A stretch of 64,000 nt of DNA from Bacteroidota bacterium (GTDB lineage Bacteria; Bacteroidota; Bacteroidia; UKL13-3): contig JAAFJM010000004.1 in the NCBI GenBank assembly GCA_013298895.1, positions 1 through 64,000 on the forward strand, given 5' to 3'. Position numbers and translations under genes: made by a program. The number at the start of each line of letters is the position of its first letter. The first letter of the stretch is position 1. Positions 8,932 to 19,367 of the stretch are shown in pieces. A model generated the notes under the pieces. That model searched no databases and was not told the origin of the DNA. It saw nothing but the letters and a program-made list of their open reading frames with translations.

Positions 8932-9522
8932 TTATCGTTTTTCGTTACCCTCGTTAGTTTTGGGTGCAGGATTTTCAGGCTTTAATTGGTTTTTACTTGG
9001 TTTATCAATTGCTATGCCAAGTTCAGTTAAAACCTCATTACTCATATCATATTTGGAATTGGTGTAAAGCATTACCACTTCCCCACCCTTTGCAAATATA
9101 AAGTCGTACGCTCTGGCTTTAGCCACTTTTTGTACTGCATCAAAAACTTTATCTTGAATTGGTTTTACCAATTCTTGACGCTTTTTGAACAAATCACCTT
9201 CAAAGCCAAATTTTTTATTTCTAAATTCTCTTAATTCATCTTGCATTTGCTTTAGTTCAACACTGCGCTTTTTTTTCATTTCATCACTCATTAGCACTTG
9301 TTCAGCACTAAATTCTTTTTCTGCTTTTTCTAAATCTTGCATTTTAAGCTCAATTTCTTTTTGCCAATCTTCGCTTAAAGCATTTAATTGTTTTTGTGCT
9401 GACCTATATTCTGGCAACAAATCCAAAATGTATTCCGTATCAACGTAAGCAAATTTTTGAGCGATAGCTTTATTGCTTACAAAAGCAATCAAAATTGTAA
9501 TAAGAACTACTATTTTTTTCAT
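8932..9522 (-). CDS. OmpH/Skp-family periplasmic chaperone (copy 1)
   Basis: A 196-residue Skp/OmpH protein: signal peptide (about 1-21), KFAYVDTEYILDLLPEY, a charged coiled coil (about 45-130), the YDFIFAKGGEVVMLY strand segment, and a hydrophilic C-terminal tail rich in Lys, Pro and Asn. It lies 41 bp downstream of bamA and next to a second copy with the same architecture. Tandem skp genes behind bamA are usual in Bacteroidota; the two copies have clearly diverged in the coiled coil and tail, suggesting different clients or hetero-oligomers. Confidence 0.93.
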   Translation of the reverse strand: MKKIVVLITILIAFVSNKAIAQKFAYVDTEYILDLLPEYRSAQKQLNALSEDWQKEIELKMQDLEKAEKEFSAEQVLMSDEMKKKRSVELKQMQDELREFRNKKFGFEGDLFKKRQELVKPIQDKVFDAVQKVAKARAYDFIFAKGGEVVMLYTNSKYDMSNEVLTELGIAIDKPSKNQLKPENPAPKTNEGNEKR

Positions 9523-9563
9523 AATAACTAAAACTAATTTCTGTGTTTTTAGTATAAATAATT

Positions 9564-12065
9564 TTAAAACTGCTGACCAATTAAGAAGTGAAAATTACCT
9601 CCATTTACGCCTTGACGTAGTGGCACATCATCAATTCCCCAACCGTAATCCAAACCAATCATACCAAACATTGGTAAAAATATACGAACGCCCATTCCAT
9701 AACTTCTGTATAATTTAAATGGATTGTAATCTCTAAACTCAAGCTGCGCATTCCCCGCTTCAGCAAATACTAGCGGAAAAACAGTAGCTTGTGGATTCAA
9801 TGAAATAGGGTATCGTAATTCCATTGTAAACCTATTGTACAATGCAGCTCCTTTAGGAGCTGTTTGTCCTGTATTGGGATCGGTAAATAATGGCGTTAAA
9901 GTATTGTCTTGATAACCTCTTAAAGCCACAAGCTCACGTCCATCAAGGTTAAATCCAGTTAAACCAGCTCCACCAACCCAAAATCTTTCAAATGGAGTAA
10001 TTGCTAGGTTTGAATTGTACCGTCCTAAAGCACCAAAATTAACCCTAGTCATAAATACTAGATCACCCAAAATTCTATTAAAGAATGTTGCATCAAATTT
10101 CCATTTATGAAATTCTAACCAACGCGTATTAGCAGCATCGGTCTTTGAAAGTAATGAATAAGGAGGAGTAGCTTGTAATGAAAGTGAAATATTTGAGCCC
10201 GTTCTTGGATAGATAATTTGATCGGTAGAGTTACGGCCTAATACCACCTTAAAACTTAAATTATTAGAAACACCCCCTGCAATTGATGAAATATAGGGTA
10301 ATCCAGCTGAACTATATTTATGATCATATTGCTGAAAACTTCCTTGGTATTGCAAAACAAAATAATCATCAGGCCATTTCAATCGTTTTCCTAATCCCAC
10401 TGTTAAACCAGATGTAAATAAACCCGTACTTCTTGAATCTTCGCTAGAATAACCATTTGTTTGACGCGAGTGAAACACTGAAACACTCAATGCATTTGGT
10501 TTTTTCCCTCCTAACCAAGGTTCGGTAAATGATGCTGAATACGATTGAAAAAATGTACCGTTGGTTTGTGCTCTCAAGGAAATTCTTTGTCCATCACCAC
10601 TTGGAATAGGATTCCATGAACTTGCTTTACTTACTTTTCGAGCTGAAAAATTATTAATAGTTAAGCCTAATGTTCCAATAATCATTCCAGCACCCCAGCC
10701 GCCTGAAAGTTCTATTTGGTCATTCGCTCTCTCTTCTACCTTATATTCAATATCAACAGTACCTGTGGCGGGATTTGGAACCGGATTTACTCCTAAAGCC
10801 TCTGGGTTAAAATACCCAATTTGACTTAGCTCTCGCAAACTTCTTGTAATATCGCTTCTACTAAAAAGTTGTCCTGGTTTAGTTCTTAGCTCTCGTAAAA
10901 TTACATGATCACTTGTTTTGGTGTTTCCTTTTACGGTAACTTTATTTATTCGGGCTTGCTCTCCTTCACTAATTCTTATTTCTAAATCAATACTATCATT
11001 CTCTATTAAAACCTCTACAGGTTCTACCCTAAAGAACAAATAACCATCATCCATGTACAAAGTACTCACATCTAAACCTTGCTGACTCATGTTCAATCTT
11101 TGATCGAGCGTTGTTTGGTCGTAAATATCACCACGTTTAATATTTAACACCTTGCTTAATTCATCGTCTTTGTACTTTGAATTTCCAATAAACTTAATGT
11201 TTCTAAAATAATATTTTAAGCCTTCATTGATAACAATTTTAATATTAACATTTTGATCTTTACCTCTCCAAACTGAATCAGATGATATCTGCACATCACG
11301 GTAACCCATACTTAAGTACTTTTCAACTATTTTCTGCTTGTCATCAGAGTAGTTTTCCTCTATAAATTTTGACTTAGAAAACAACCTGTGTTTCCACTTG
11401 GTTTCCTTCATTTGCCCTCTGATTTGCTTATCAGTTAAGGCAGTGTTTCCTTCAATAATAATTTTATCTATCTTTATTTTAGGACCAGGAGTAACATAAA
11501 TTTTTAGTTTATTGGTGTTCTTAACAGCATTGTAATCAACCATTTCAAACTTCACTTTAGTATCAGAACGTCCTTTATCATCATAAAATTTTTTAATTTC
11601 ACGTTCTACTGTAACTAATAAATTTTGATTGATAATTTGACCTGCCTTAATAGTTAAAGCTTCACTTATATCTTCTGCTTTACCTTTTCTAACACCTATA
11701 ATACTGAAGGTAGATAAACGAGGTTTTTCTTTTAAAGCCAATTCTAGCCAAATTCTTTCACCCTCTATCTTTTGAACCTTTAATTTGATATCGTCAAAAA
11801 GTTTTTGTTTCCATAAAGTGGTAATTGATTTTGTAATATCATCAGAAGGTACTTTAATTTTTTGACCGATAGAGATACCTGAAATAATTTGGATTACACT
11901 TTTATCGTAATAACTTGTTCCTGTAACTTCAAATCCAGCTACTATATAAGTTTTTGCAGCGTTATAATCTACAACAGCATATGTGTTGATATTATCATTT
12001 TGTGCAGACACAAAACTTGTAATACCAAGAATAAGTGTTGTAATAATTGCAATTTTTTTTATCAT
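9564..12065 (-). CDS. bamA: outer-membrane protein assembly factor BamA
   Basis: An 833-residue Omp85 protein, central component of the BAM complex that folds beta-barrels into the outer membrane. Signal peptide (1-21), an N-terminal series of POTRA domains (about 25-430; for example the PGPKIKIDKIIIEGNTAL and NEGLKYYFRNIKFIGNS strands), then a C-terminal 16-strand barrel containing a GLTGFNLDGRELVALRGYQD loop region, and a terminal Phe. Length is typical. It is followed by two Skp chaperone genes and preceded by uppS (61 bp), all on one strand, forming the classical envelope operon. Confidence 0.95.
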   Translation of the reverse strand: MIKKIAIITTLILGITSFVSAQNDNINTYAVVDYNAAKTYIVAGFEVTGTSYYDKSVIQIISGISIGQKIKVPSDDITKSITTLWKQKLFDDIKLKVQKIEGERIWLELALKEKPRLSTFSIIGVRKGKAEDISEALTIKAGQIINQNLLVTVEREIKKFYDDKGRSDTKVKFEMVDYNAVKNTNKLKIYVTPGPKIKIDKIIIEGNTALTDKQIRGQMKETKWKHRLFSKSKFIEENYSDDKQKIVEKYLSMGYRDVQISSDSVWRGKDQNVNIKIVINEGLKYYFRNIKFIGNSKYKDDELSKVLNIKRGDIYDQTTLDQRLNMSQQGLDVSTLYMDDGYLFFRVEPVEVLIENDSIDLEIRISEGEQARINKVTVKGNTKTSDHVILRELRTKPGQLFSRSDITRSLRELSQIGYFNPEALGVNPVPNPATGTVDIEYKVEERANDQIELSGGWGAGMIIGTLGLTINNFSARKVSKASSWNPIPSGDGQRISLRAQTNGTFFQSYSASFTEPWLGGKKPNALSVSVFHSRQTNGYSSEDSRSTGLFTSGLTVGLGKRLKWPDDYFVLQYQGSFQQYDHKYSSAGLPYISSIAGGVSNNLSFKVVLGRNSTDQIIYPRTGSNISLSLQATPPYSLLSKTDAANTRWLEFHKWKFDATFFNRILGDLVFMTRVNFGALGRYNSNLAITPFERFWVGGAGLTGFNLDGRELVALRGYQDNTLTPLFTDPNTGQTAPKGAALYNRFTMELRYPISLNPQATVFPLVFAEAGNAQLEFRDYNPFKLYRSYGMGVRIFLPMFGMIGLDYGWGIDDVPLRQGVNGGNFHFLIGQQF

Positions 12066-12126
12066 TTGTTTATAACGAAAACAGTCTATTTATGTTACTT
12101 TAAAGTTTAAATTCGGCTTTCAATTT

Positions 12127-12873
12127 TTAATTAGTTATAAGTTGTTCTGAGGTTTTTCCAAATCTTCTTTCTCTTTGTTGGAAGTCAATAATGGCATCAT
12201 ACAAATCTTCTTCTTTAAAATCAGGCCACAGTTTAGGTGTAAAATAAAACTCTGCATAGGCCAATTCCCAGAGTAAAAAATTACTTACTCTATGTTCTCC
12301 ACTTGTTCTAATCATCAAATCAGGATTTGGAATTCCGTTTGTTGAAAGATGTTTATCAATAACCAAATCATCAATATCTGATATAGCTATCTCATTATTT
12401 TTAACTTGTGTAGCAATGTTTTTTACTGCATTGATAATATCCCACTTAGCACTGTAGCTTAAGGCTAACACCATTGTTAATCCTGTATTCTTTTTTGTAG
12501 CATCAATAGTGTCTTGTAATTGAAGTTGGCACTTAACAGGTAAATCGCCCATATTTCCGATTGCCTTCAATCGAATATTGTTTTTTTGTAAGGTAGGAGT
12601 TTCCTTTTTAATGGTATCAATTAAAAGTTCCATCAAATCGTCCACTTCTTTTTGGGGTCTATTCCAGTTTTCGGTACTAAAAGCATATAGCGTTATATAT
12701 TTTAAACCAATCTCTGCCGCAGCCTCTACCGTTGTTTTAACTGCTTTTACGCCATTATAATGACCAAAAATACGGAACATGCCAAACCCCTTGGCCCATC
12801 TCCCATTTCCGTCCATAATAATTGCAATATGTTCTGGCAATTTGGTTTTATCTATTTGGTCTTTTCTCGACAT
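12127..12873 (-). CDS. uppS: isoprenyl transferase (undecaprenyl diphosphate synthase)
   Basis: A 248-residue cis-prenyltransferase that builds the C55 undecaprenyl carrier for peptidoglycan and polysaccharide synthesis. Motifs: AIIMDGNGRWAKG with the catalytic Asp21, the TLYAFSTENWNRP segment, LMIRTSGEHRVSNFLLW, and AEFYFTPKLWPDF. All five conserved regions of the family are visible and the length is normal. It is first in the uppS-bamA-skp-skp run. Together with idi a few kilobases away it covers both ends of polyprenyl carrier synthesis. Confidence 0.95.
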   Translation of the reverse strand: MSRKDQIDKTKLPEHIAIIMDGNGRWAKGFGMFRIFGHYNGVKAVKTTVEAAAEIGLKYITLYAFSTENWNRPQKEVDDLMELLIDTIKKETPTLQKNNIRLKAIGNMGDLPVKCQLQLQDTIDATKKNTGLTMVLALSYSAKWDIINAVKNIATQVKNNEIAISDIDDLVIDKHLSTNGIPNPDLMIRTSGEHRVSNFLLWELAYAEFYFTPKLWPDFKEEDLYDAIIDFQQRERRFGKTSEQLITN

Positions 12874-12992
12874 GTACTGTTTTTAGCAAAATCGGACGAA
12901 AATAACGAAATTGTTTGAATCAAAAAGTATAAAAACTTCAAAATAAATTTCTGTTCAAAATAAACCAAACATTTATTTAGGCCTAAAAACAA

Positions 12993-13028
12993 AAAAGGGC
13001 CATCTAAACTAATTTAGACAGCCCTTTT
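12993..13028 (-). terminator. terminator after the 2084-residue surface protein gene
   Basis: Stem aaaagggc (12993-13000) pairs with gcccttttt-side bases at 13021-13028, extended by ctaaa/tttag near the loop, and is followed on the minus strand by a T-rich tract. It lies 17 bp beyond the stop of the large T9SS cargo gene. Confidence 0.8.
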
Positions 13029-13044
13029 AAGTTAATAAGTAATT

Positions 13045-16000
13045 CTATTGTCTTATTAAGGTAATTGAACCACGAACTGTTTTTTCTGGCTCACCTCTTA
13101 ATTGATAAGTGAATAGATAATAATAAGTTCCTGCTGGGTTGTCACCACCATCGTTGTTGGTTTTTCCATTCCACATTTTTTGAGCGTTATCGCTTTCAAA
13201 AACGGTATTACCCCATCTGTTCCAAATTACGATACTGTATTTTTGATATCCTTCAATATCAATTTTAAACACATCATTTTTATCATCTCCGTTAGGTGTA
13301 AACACATTAGGAATATTTATTTTTCCTTTTGGAATAATTACTTGAATTACTTTACAAACAGAATCAGGACAACTATTTGTACCAGCCACATCAGCCACAA
13401 TACAAACATTAAATGCTCTGCTAGAATCTATGTCAAATGTTTGAACAAAATCATTCAAATTACTTGCTTCATCAAAATCTTTTGGAAAGCCTGTAAACTG
13501 TGAACCGTCAGGATTGTATATTTTCCATGTGTATTTATCAGAAATAATTGTATCAGATGTATTTACTAACTTAAATTGATTTTCACCTGCTTGAGTAGCG
13601 GTAAAATCGGCCTTAGATTTAGCTGCAACCATTAATATAGTATCGTGGTTTGGACAAGGCGAATAAGCCCTATCAAACTTAGTTGATGCAAGAACAAGTT
13701 TATACTGACCTACATTATTAAACCTATACTGCCAAGCGGTATCGCTAATATAATTAGTTTTCAATACTGAATCTAGTTTTGTTCCTAAGGCAGCATCAAA
13801 CACATCCAATCTATAACGGTTAATGGTATCTCTATCAGATTGGTTTCTTAGTTTAAATACTTCACCCACACAAACCGTGTCTTTAGAACTTACTAAATCA
13901 ACCTTGTAAGGAACATTTATAACTATTCGTATTGGTTTTTGTGCTCCATCTACCGTGTCAGGAACTATAGCTGGCCTACAAGCACTAGCGCTACCATCTT
14001 CCGTATTATAACCCTCGGCTGTAATATAAAAAGTTCCCGGTTGGTCGTAATAGAAAACAGCAGTATCAATTACAGAATATTTATAAGTATATGATAACCT
14101 ATCAGGACGACCAGAACGTATAATAGTTAATTTGGTAAATGTATCTTCTGGTAAAGACCAGCTTTCTCTTTCAGGAATATTCACCACTCTTACTCTTTGC
14201 GGTGTACAACCTAAAGTATCATCAAGCAAAATTAAGTGTGGACGAGGACCACTCAAAATGATATCTTTCTCTACTTCGCTCTTACACCCTTGTTCAGTTA
14301 TAATTTCTAATCTTACTCTGTATTTTCCATATAATCTATAGTCATACTGAGGGTTTTTTAAGATAGATTGAGGTGCTTTTGGAAAATACTTTCTATCGCC
14401 AAACCACCATTTCCATTGTGCAATTCTATCTAACGAATCAACACCTGTAGAAGCAGCATAACCATCTAAAATTATGGTAGAGTCTCTGAAAAGATATTGA
14501 TCACCACAAATAAATAAATCTTTTGAAGCAATTTGCGCAATAGGTTTTACCACATTCACAAACTGAATACAAGTATCCCATCTTCCTGTACTATCTATAG
14601 ATATCATAGATACTTTGTATCTTCCCCACTTATCATATTTATGCGATACATTTGGTAGTTTTCCGGGAGTTAATTCTGTATTTGCTTCTAAATGATCGAT
14701 TACACCATCACTTTCAAAATCCCAGTAAATACGTTCACGGAAAAAATCATTACCTTTAAATCTATAGCACTTGGTTATGGTTTTGCCTACATCGTTGGTT
14801 GAAACAATTGGTAATAAATTAAACCCTATAGGACAAGTAGAAATACCATTAGGAAATACTTCGTAATCCCAAGGAACTATGGTAATGTCGGGTCTCAAAG
14901 AATCTATTGGATAATTATTTTTGGTATAAGCCCATTGGTGCATATTTCCATGGTCATGAAAATCGTTGAAATTTTCATCTGGTGCTAACGGACGCGAACA
15001 AGCTGATGATGGATACCAATAGCGAACCGAATCCCTAAAAAACACAGTTTCCCCTTCACAAAATACAGTATCCAAATCACCATTGCTATTCAAAATATCA
15101 AAGGTATCAATTACACCTATTACAAGATGGTGTATTGCCAATGATTTACACCTTGAAAATGTATTTGAAATCATAGTATGTTGCACTTCGGTAATATCAC
15201 CTTTTCTTATTAGTTCATTATTACCACCTAAAACCATATTCTCAAACGATGATTTTTCATATTTGTGGGTAATCGGTAATAGCATGAAACTCGAATCTAA
15301 AATATTGATTGTTGTATCATATTTGGGTGTCAATTTATTAATATCTGAACATTCGTAATACTGTCTAATAACGGTGTCTCTAGAAATACGAGTACCTATT
15401 GGAAAATATTCCAATACAGGCGAAGCAGTCCAAGGTAAAGTAAGTGTATTGTATTGGTATCTAATTCTATTATAAGGCTCATCAGAGTTAGGTTGATAAT
15501 AGAACGAATCAATAGTTGCAGTACCATCACCCCAATTCCAAACATCAGCAATCAAATTATCCTGAGTTGAATCTACATAATGAAAAGTAACATTATCGCC
15601 TTTACCTCTTAAATAACAGAAAGATTCTTTGGCATTAATTGTTTCATTTTCATAAGAGTATTTTTCAGTTCTAAAATCAGCATTAAAACTAATATACCTG
15701 AAGAAGCGATGATACCAAACTGTATCACTCATACCACATTTTTGATCAGGTATAGTACAATTTGTTGGAGTTGCACAGCCTGTTCCTACTACCAATCCTA
15801 GTGTTATCCAACCTCTTTTTTTATCAAAAGGCATTGGAGATGCACCAACAGGGCTACTTCCGTCAGGATAATAATGCACAAATGTACTTGATCCTGAAGG
15901 TCCTGTCCATGCTTGCGGTAGTGGCGTATAGTTTGGCGTATTCCACATTGGAGGCATAACTAAGTTACCTCTTGTTCTACCTGCCTGAACTTTTCCTTCT

Positions 16001-19000
16001 GCAGAAAAGTCTAAATTGGCAGAACCATCAAAAGGTACAAAATTGTCTAAAACACATGGTGTTAAATCATTTCTATCTAGTAACGAATCGTAATTAATTT
16101 GTAAGAACGACCTTCCATTACTAGGCATGATACCAGCACCTGTAACTGATTGGGCTGTATCTAAAAAGCCTGTATTGTCAAAAACCAATTTAGCATCTCC
16201 ACCAAAATCTCCGTTTTTAGAACCTGGACAAATTCTTCCACTTTGAGTTAAACCAAAAGCATCAGGTCTAACAAAATTTAGGGATACGGTGTTAGAACCA
16301 TTACAATCCCAATCATCTAAAAATAATGAGTCGGTAATTAAGGAATCCTTTGAACCTTTAGTAATAGGATCATAAATTTTAACAATTTCTGTTTTAACTT
16401 TTACTTGTCTATAATCAGGATCATCCGAAGCATTGTTCAGCGAATCCTTCATTTTTAATCTTACAGAAACCTCTCTTATAATATCTCGTTTAAAAGCATA
16501 TTCATAGAGTGTCATTACGGGTCTTATTCCCGGTATGGTATCACTTCCGCGGTACCTTCTAATTCTTTTGTCGTTAGCTAAAGTTAAATTTATAAGTAAA
16601 CCTCCTGTATCTATTCTAGTACCCGATTTTATAATATCCATCCAATTTCCGCGCGAGGCCGATATTGGATCGGGTATATCTTTACTTAAAGTAATTATCC
16701 TATTAGGTGCAATATCGGTAGGCCAAATATTTACCATAGTATCCAATCTTGATTGAACGGCACCAACAGCCCTAATTTGTTTATTCCAAGTAGAAGTATC
16801 TTCACCTGCAACCCAATTTACACCTGTGGGTGGTGCTATTGGAGGAGGCCAGCTTGAATGACTTAAGGTCCAGTCTTTCGACCATCTTACAGTATCATAA
16901 GGCGGAAAATCATGACCATATTTATACCATGACAATATTTTATCCCAATTAGTGAATTGATGCTTTGGTAGTGAATCGTGTGAGTAATTACAGCCATTGT
17001 ATCTACCCAAATATCTATTTCCATTTGCTATAAATGCTCCAAAAGTTCTTGCTTGCATATCAAACGCATCTGTGTATGGCGGTTCACCTGCGTTTGCAGT
17101 TGTTGGGTTAGGAATAGAATACGAAGTACAAGCAGGTGCATATTGATTTTCACCAAAATCCCAATTTATCCATAACCTATGCGATTGGTAAACAACAGAT
17201 GTATTAACAAAGTCTACTGGATAAGTTGGCCCACATTGCGTTTTTTGCCAAGGTAAAATAACAATTGGAGGAGGAGAGGTTTTTTCAATTCTTACTTGAG
17301 GACCAAGTATGTTAACACCCATTCCAATCAAAATATCACCTTCTAATTTATACCAATTATTATTTACTGTAATTAAGTTTGACGAGTCTTTGGGCAAATA
17401 AACTATTTCGGCTGCATTTAAGGCTACAGTGTCAAGTGTGCTAAAATATACAATACTATCTATAGTAAGTGGCGCAACTATATTGTTCCCTGGATAAAAA
17501 TATCCTTTTTGGCCAAATACATCTATTATTGTATCATTTTGGTTTGGCCTAGGAACTAAAGTTAGTCTGTATTTAATTGGTGAAGAATATTCATATATAG
17601 CAGGTACCGTGTTTAAAAAACCTGTAAATGGATTTTTGAAAGTATATTGAACAGTATCCCAATAATTAGGAATGAAAGTGGTGTCGGTATTAAAAAAATC
17701 ATAACTTCTAGATGTAAAATCAAGATTTTTCTGATGTCTATAGTAAAACCCTAAAAAATTAGTTGGGTTAGTTGGGTCTATTATGGTATCGATTTTATAA
17801 TCAGAAATTTGACCGTTATAATTAATCAGTACATACTTACTGCTATTCAATAAATTATTACTTCTTAAATAACGACCAACTCTGGTTGGTATACTAGGAA
17901 ATAATCTATAAGAGTTAGGGTTTAACGAAGTAGGAAAACTAGGATTAGGTGCTCTAAAATAATCTAGGTACTGATACCTGTTTTTATCCTTGGGTAGTGT
18001 ATCTATTTTAGAATAAAAGTTGTAAACAAATGGCTTAGGAGGAAGGCCCGGGCAAACTACAGTTAGGGTAGGATAAAACTGACCCATTCCTAAATATTTA
18101 TAGGTTGGTTGGTCTTCGGTAAATCGATCGCTTACACCCGGATTAGTGGCGTTTGGATCGTTAAAATTCCAAATAATATCTAATCTTGTTCCACCTTTTC
18201 CTATTAATTCTTTGTTGTTATAAAGTGTTACAGCCCCCGATTGTGGACTTAAAAAACATACAGAATCAGCTATGGTATCGTTTTGAAGTTCTCTTTTTGT
18301 TAAAATTTCAATCTCGTAAATAATATTTTCAGGTAAACGCAATCCACTTGTTCTGTAGTAGAATGTATCAGCACATCCGAGTGGTTTATTTTCAACCGTT
18401 AATGTAGGATAAAAAACATTATTTTGTGTATATTTATGAGTAAATGATTTTGTCCACATATTAAAATCTTGGGTTACAGTATTAGGCGGACCAGATACAT
18501 ATTTAGTACCATCGCCAAAATCCCAAGTAAATGATTTTACAAATGAAAAACCTAATGGAGTAGTATTGGTATAAATATAAGGAGTAGTATCGCAGCGAGG
18601 TTCACCTGTAATAGTAAATTTAGGGTTAATATCTGCAGCTAAACTTATTACTCTTACACTTTGAAAATCTCTAGTAGGGTCGGTTCTACAACCTACAGAA
18701 TCTACAACTGTTAAACTAACTTTATAAGTTGGGTTAACTAAATTATATTTATGACAAACATTTCTAACATTTGTATCAGTTATTAAACGCGCATTACCAT
18801 CGGCATAAACCCACTCATAGCTTAATAACGGTGCATCCCCTTGCTTCGTTAGATTATTAAAACAGTAGTTATTATTTTTGAAGCATTGTGTATCTCGGCT
18901 TGCTAGCGTAATAATTGTTTTAGGTCTTTCCCAAATTTTTCTTTCTTTAGTAACTATAATATCAGGCCCACTTGTTCTTTTAACCACAAGTGTAATGGTA

Positions 19001-19299
19001 TAAAGACCACCTTTATTATAAATTTTTGAGAAAAAAGTACTCGGGGGATTAGGCCCATTCCTTGTTAACATAGAGGTGTCGTTTGGAATACCCCATCTTA
19101 CAGTGTATGATAAAACATCTGCCTCAGGAATTCCCGGAATTACATTAACCTGGGTTAAGTCAACTTCCGAACACGCTATTTTAGGTGTCATTGTAAAGTC
19201 GGATTGGGCTTTAACCAATACAGACATAAACAATAACAAAATTAAAACCGCCTTGTGTTTTAATTTGTTGGTTGATAGTTTAAAGTACATATATTTCAT
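13045..19299 (-). CDS. giant T9SS type B surface protein with PKD-like repeats
   Basis: A 2084-residue secreted protein. Signal peptide (about 1-31, ending VLVKAQS), then a long chain of PKD/Ig-like beta domains marked by recurrent WDFGDG, WVYADG, WNWGDG and WWFGDR motifs and HKY tyrosine-corner turns. The C-terminal 90 residues form the gliding-motility-associated (type B) sorting domain: IPNVFTPNGDDKNDVFKIDI, then YSIVIWNRWGNTVFES and a final GSITLIRQ. Such proteins are exported by T9SS and held at the cell surface, often as adhesins or motility proteins. It lies 68 bp downstream of the sigma/anti-sigma pair and may be their target or operon member. Partner and ligand unknown. Confidence 0.9.
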   Translation of the reverse strand: MKYMYFKLSTNKLKHKAVLILLLFMSVLVKAQSDFTMTPKIACSEVDLTQVNVIPGIPEADVLSYTVRWGIPNDTSMLTRNGPNPPSTFFSKIYNKGGLYTITLVVKRTSGPDIIVTKERKIWERPKTIITLASRDTQCFKNNNYCFNNLTKQGDAPLLSYEWVYADGNARLITDTNVRNVCHKYNLVNPTYKVSLTVVDSVGCRTDPTRDFQSVRVISLAADINPKFTITGEPRCDTTPYIYTNTTPLGFSFVKSFTWDFGDGTKYVSGPPNTVTQDFNMWTKSFTHKYTQNNVFYPTLTVENKPLGCADTFYYRTSGLRLPENIIYEIEILTKRELQNDTIADSVCFLSPQSGAVTLYNNKELIGKGGTRLDIIWNFNDPNATNPGVSDRFTEDQPTYKYLGMGQFYPTLTVVCPGLPPKPFVYNFYSKIDTLPKDKNRYQYLDYFRAPNPSFPTSLNPNSYRLFPSIPTRVGRYLRSNNLLNSSKYVLINYNGQISDYKIDTIIDPTNPTNFLGFYYRHQKNLDFTSRSYDFFNTDTTFIPNYWDTVQYTFKNPFTGFLNTVPAIYEYSSPIKYRLTLVPRPNQNDTIIDVFGQKGYFYPGNNIVAPLTIDSIVYFSTLDTVALNAAEIVYLPKDSSNLITVNNNWYKLEGDILIGMGVNILGPQVRIEKTSPPPIVILPWQKTQCGPTYPVDFVNTSVVYQSHRLWINWDFGENQYAPACTSYSIPNPTTANAGEPPYTDAFDMQARTFGAFIANGNRYLGRYNGCNYSHDSLPKHQFTNWDKILSWYKYGHDFPPYDTVRWSKDWTLSHSSWPPPIAPPTGVNWVAGEDTSTWNKQIRAVGAVQSRLDTMVNIWPTDIAPNRIITLSKDIPDPISASRGNWMDIIKSGTRIDTGGLLINLTLANDKRIRRYRGSDTIPGIRPVMTLYEYAFKRDIIREVSVRLKMKDSLNNASDDPDYRQVKVKTEIVKIYDPITKGSKDSLITDSLFLDDWDCNGSNTVSLNFVRPDAFGLTQSGRICPGSKNGDFGGDAKLVFDNTGFLDTAQSVTGAGIMPSNGRSFLQINYDSLLDRNDLTPCVLDNFVPFDGSANLDFSAEGKVQAGRTRGNLVMPPMWNTPNYTPLPQAWTGPSGSSTFVHYYPDGSSPVGASPMPFDKKRGWITLGLVVGTGCATPTNCTIPDQKCGMSDTVWYHRFFRYISFNADFRTEKYSYENETINAKESFCYLRGKGDNVTFHYVDSTQDNLIADVWNWGDGTATIDSFYYQPNSDEPYNRIRYQYNTLTLPWTASPVLEYFPIGTRISRDTVIRQYYECSDINKLTPKYDTTINILDSSFMLLPITHKYEKSSFENMVLGGNNELIRKGDITEVQHTMISNTFSRCKSLAIHHLVIGVIDTFDILNSNGDLDTVFCEGETVFFRDSVRYWYPSSACSRPLAPDENFNDFHDHGNMHQWAYTKNNYPIDSLRPDITIVPWDYEVFPNGISTCPIGFNLLPIVSTNDVGKTITKCYRFKGNDFFRERIYWDFESDGVIDHLEANTELTPGKLPNVSHKYDKWGRYKVSMISIDSTGRWDTCIQFVNVVKPIAQIASKDLFICGDQYLFRDSTIILDGYAASTGVDSLDRIAQWKWWFGDRKYFPKAPQSILKNPQYDYRLYGKYRVRLEIITEQGCKSEVEKDIILSGPRPHLILLDDTLGCTPQRVRVVNIPERESWSLPEDTFTKLTIIRSGRPDRLSYTYKYSVIDTAVFYYDQPGTFYITAEGYNTEDGSASACRPAIVPDTVDGAQKPIRIVINVPYKVDLVSSKDTVCVGEVFKLRNQSDRDTINRYRLDVFDAALGTKLDSVLKTNYISDTAWQYRFNNVGQYKLVLASTKFDRAYSPCPNHDTILMVAAKSKADFTATQAGENQFKLVNTSDTIISDKYTWKIYNPDGSQFTGFPKDFDEASNLNDFVQTFDIDSSRAFNVCIVADVAGTNSCPDSVCKVIQVIIPKGKINIPNVFTPNGDDKNDVFKIDIEGYQKYSIVIWNRWGNTVFESDNAQKMWNGKTNNDGGDNPAGTYYYLFTYQLRGEPEKTVRGSITLIRQ

Positions 19300-19367
19300 T
19301 CTTTATTTTTTGTTTTAAACAGTTTGCTAACATAATATTTTTTAATTCAATTACAAATTTTAAATCG

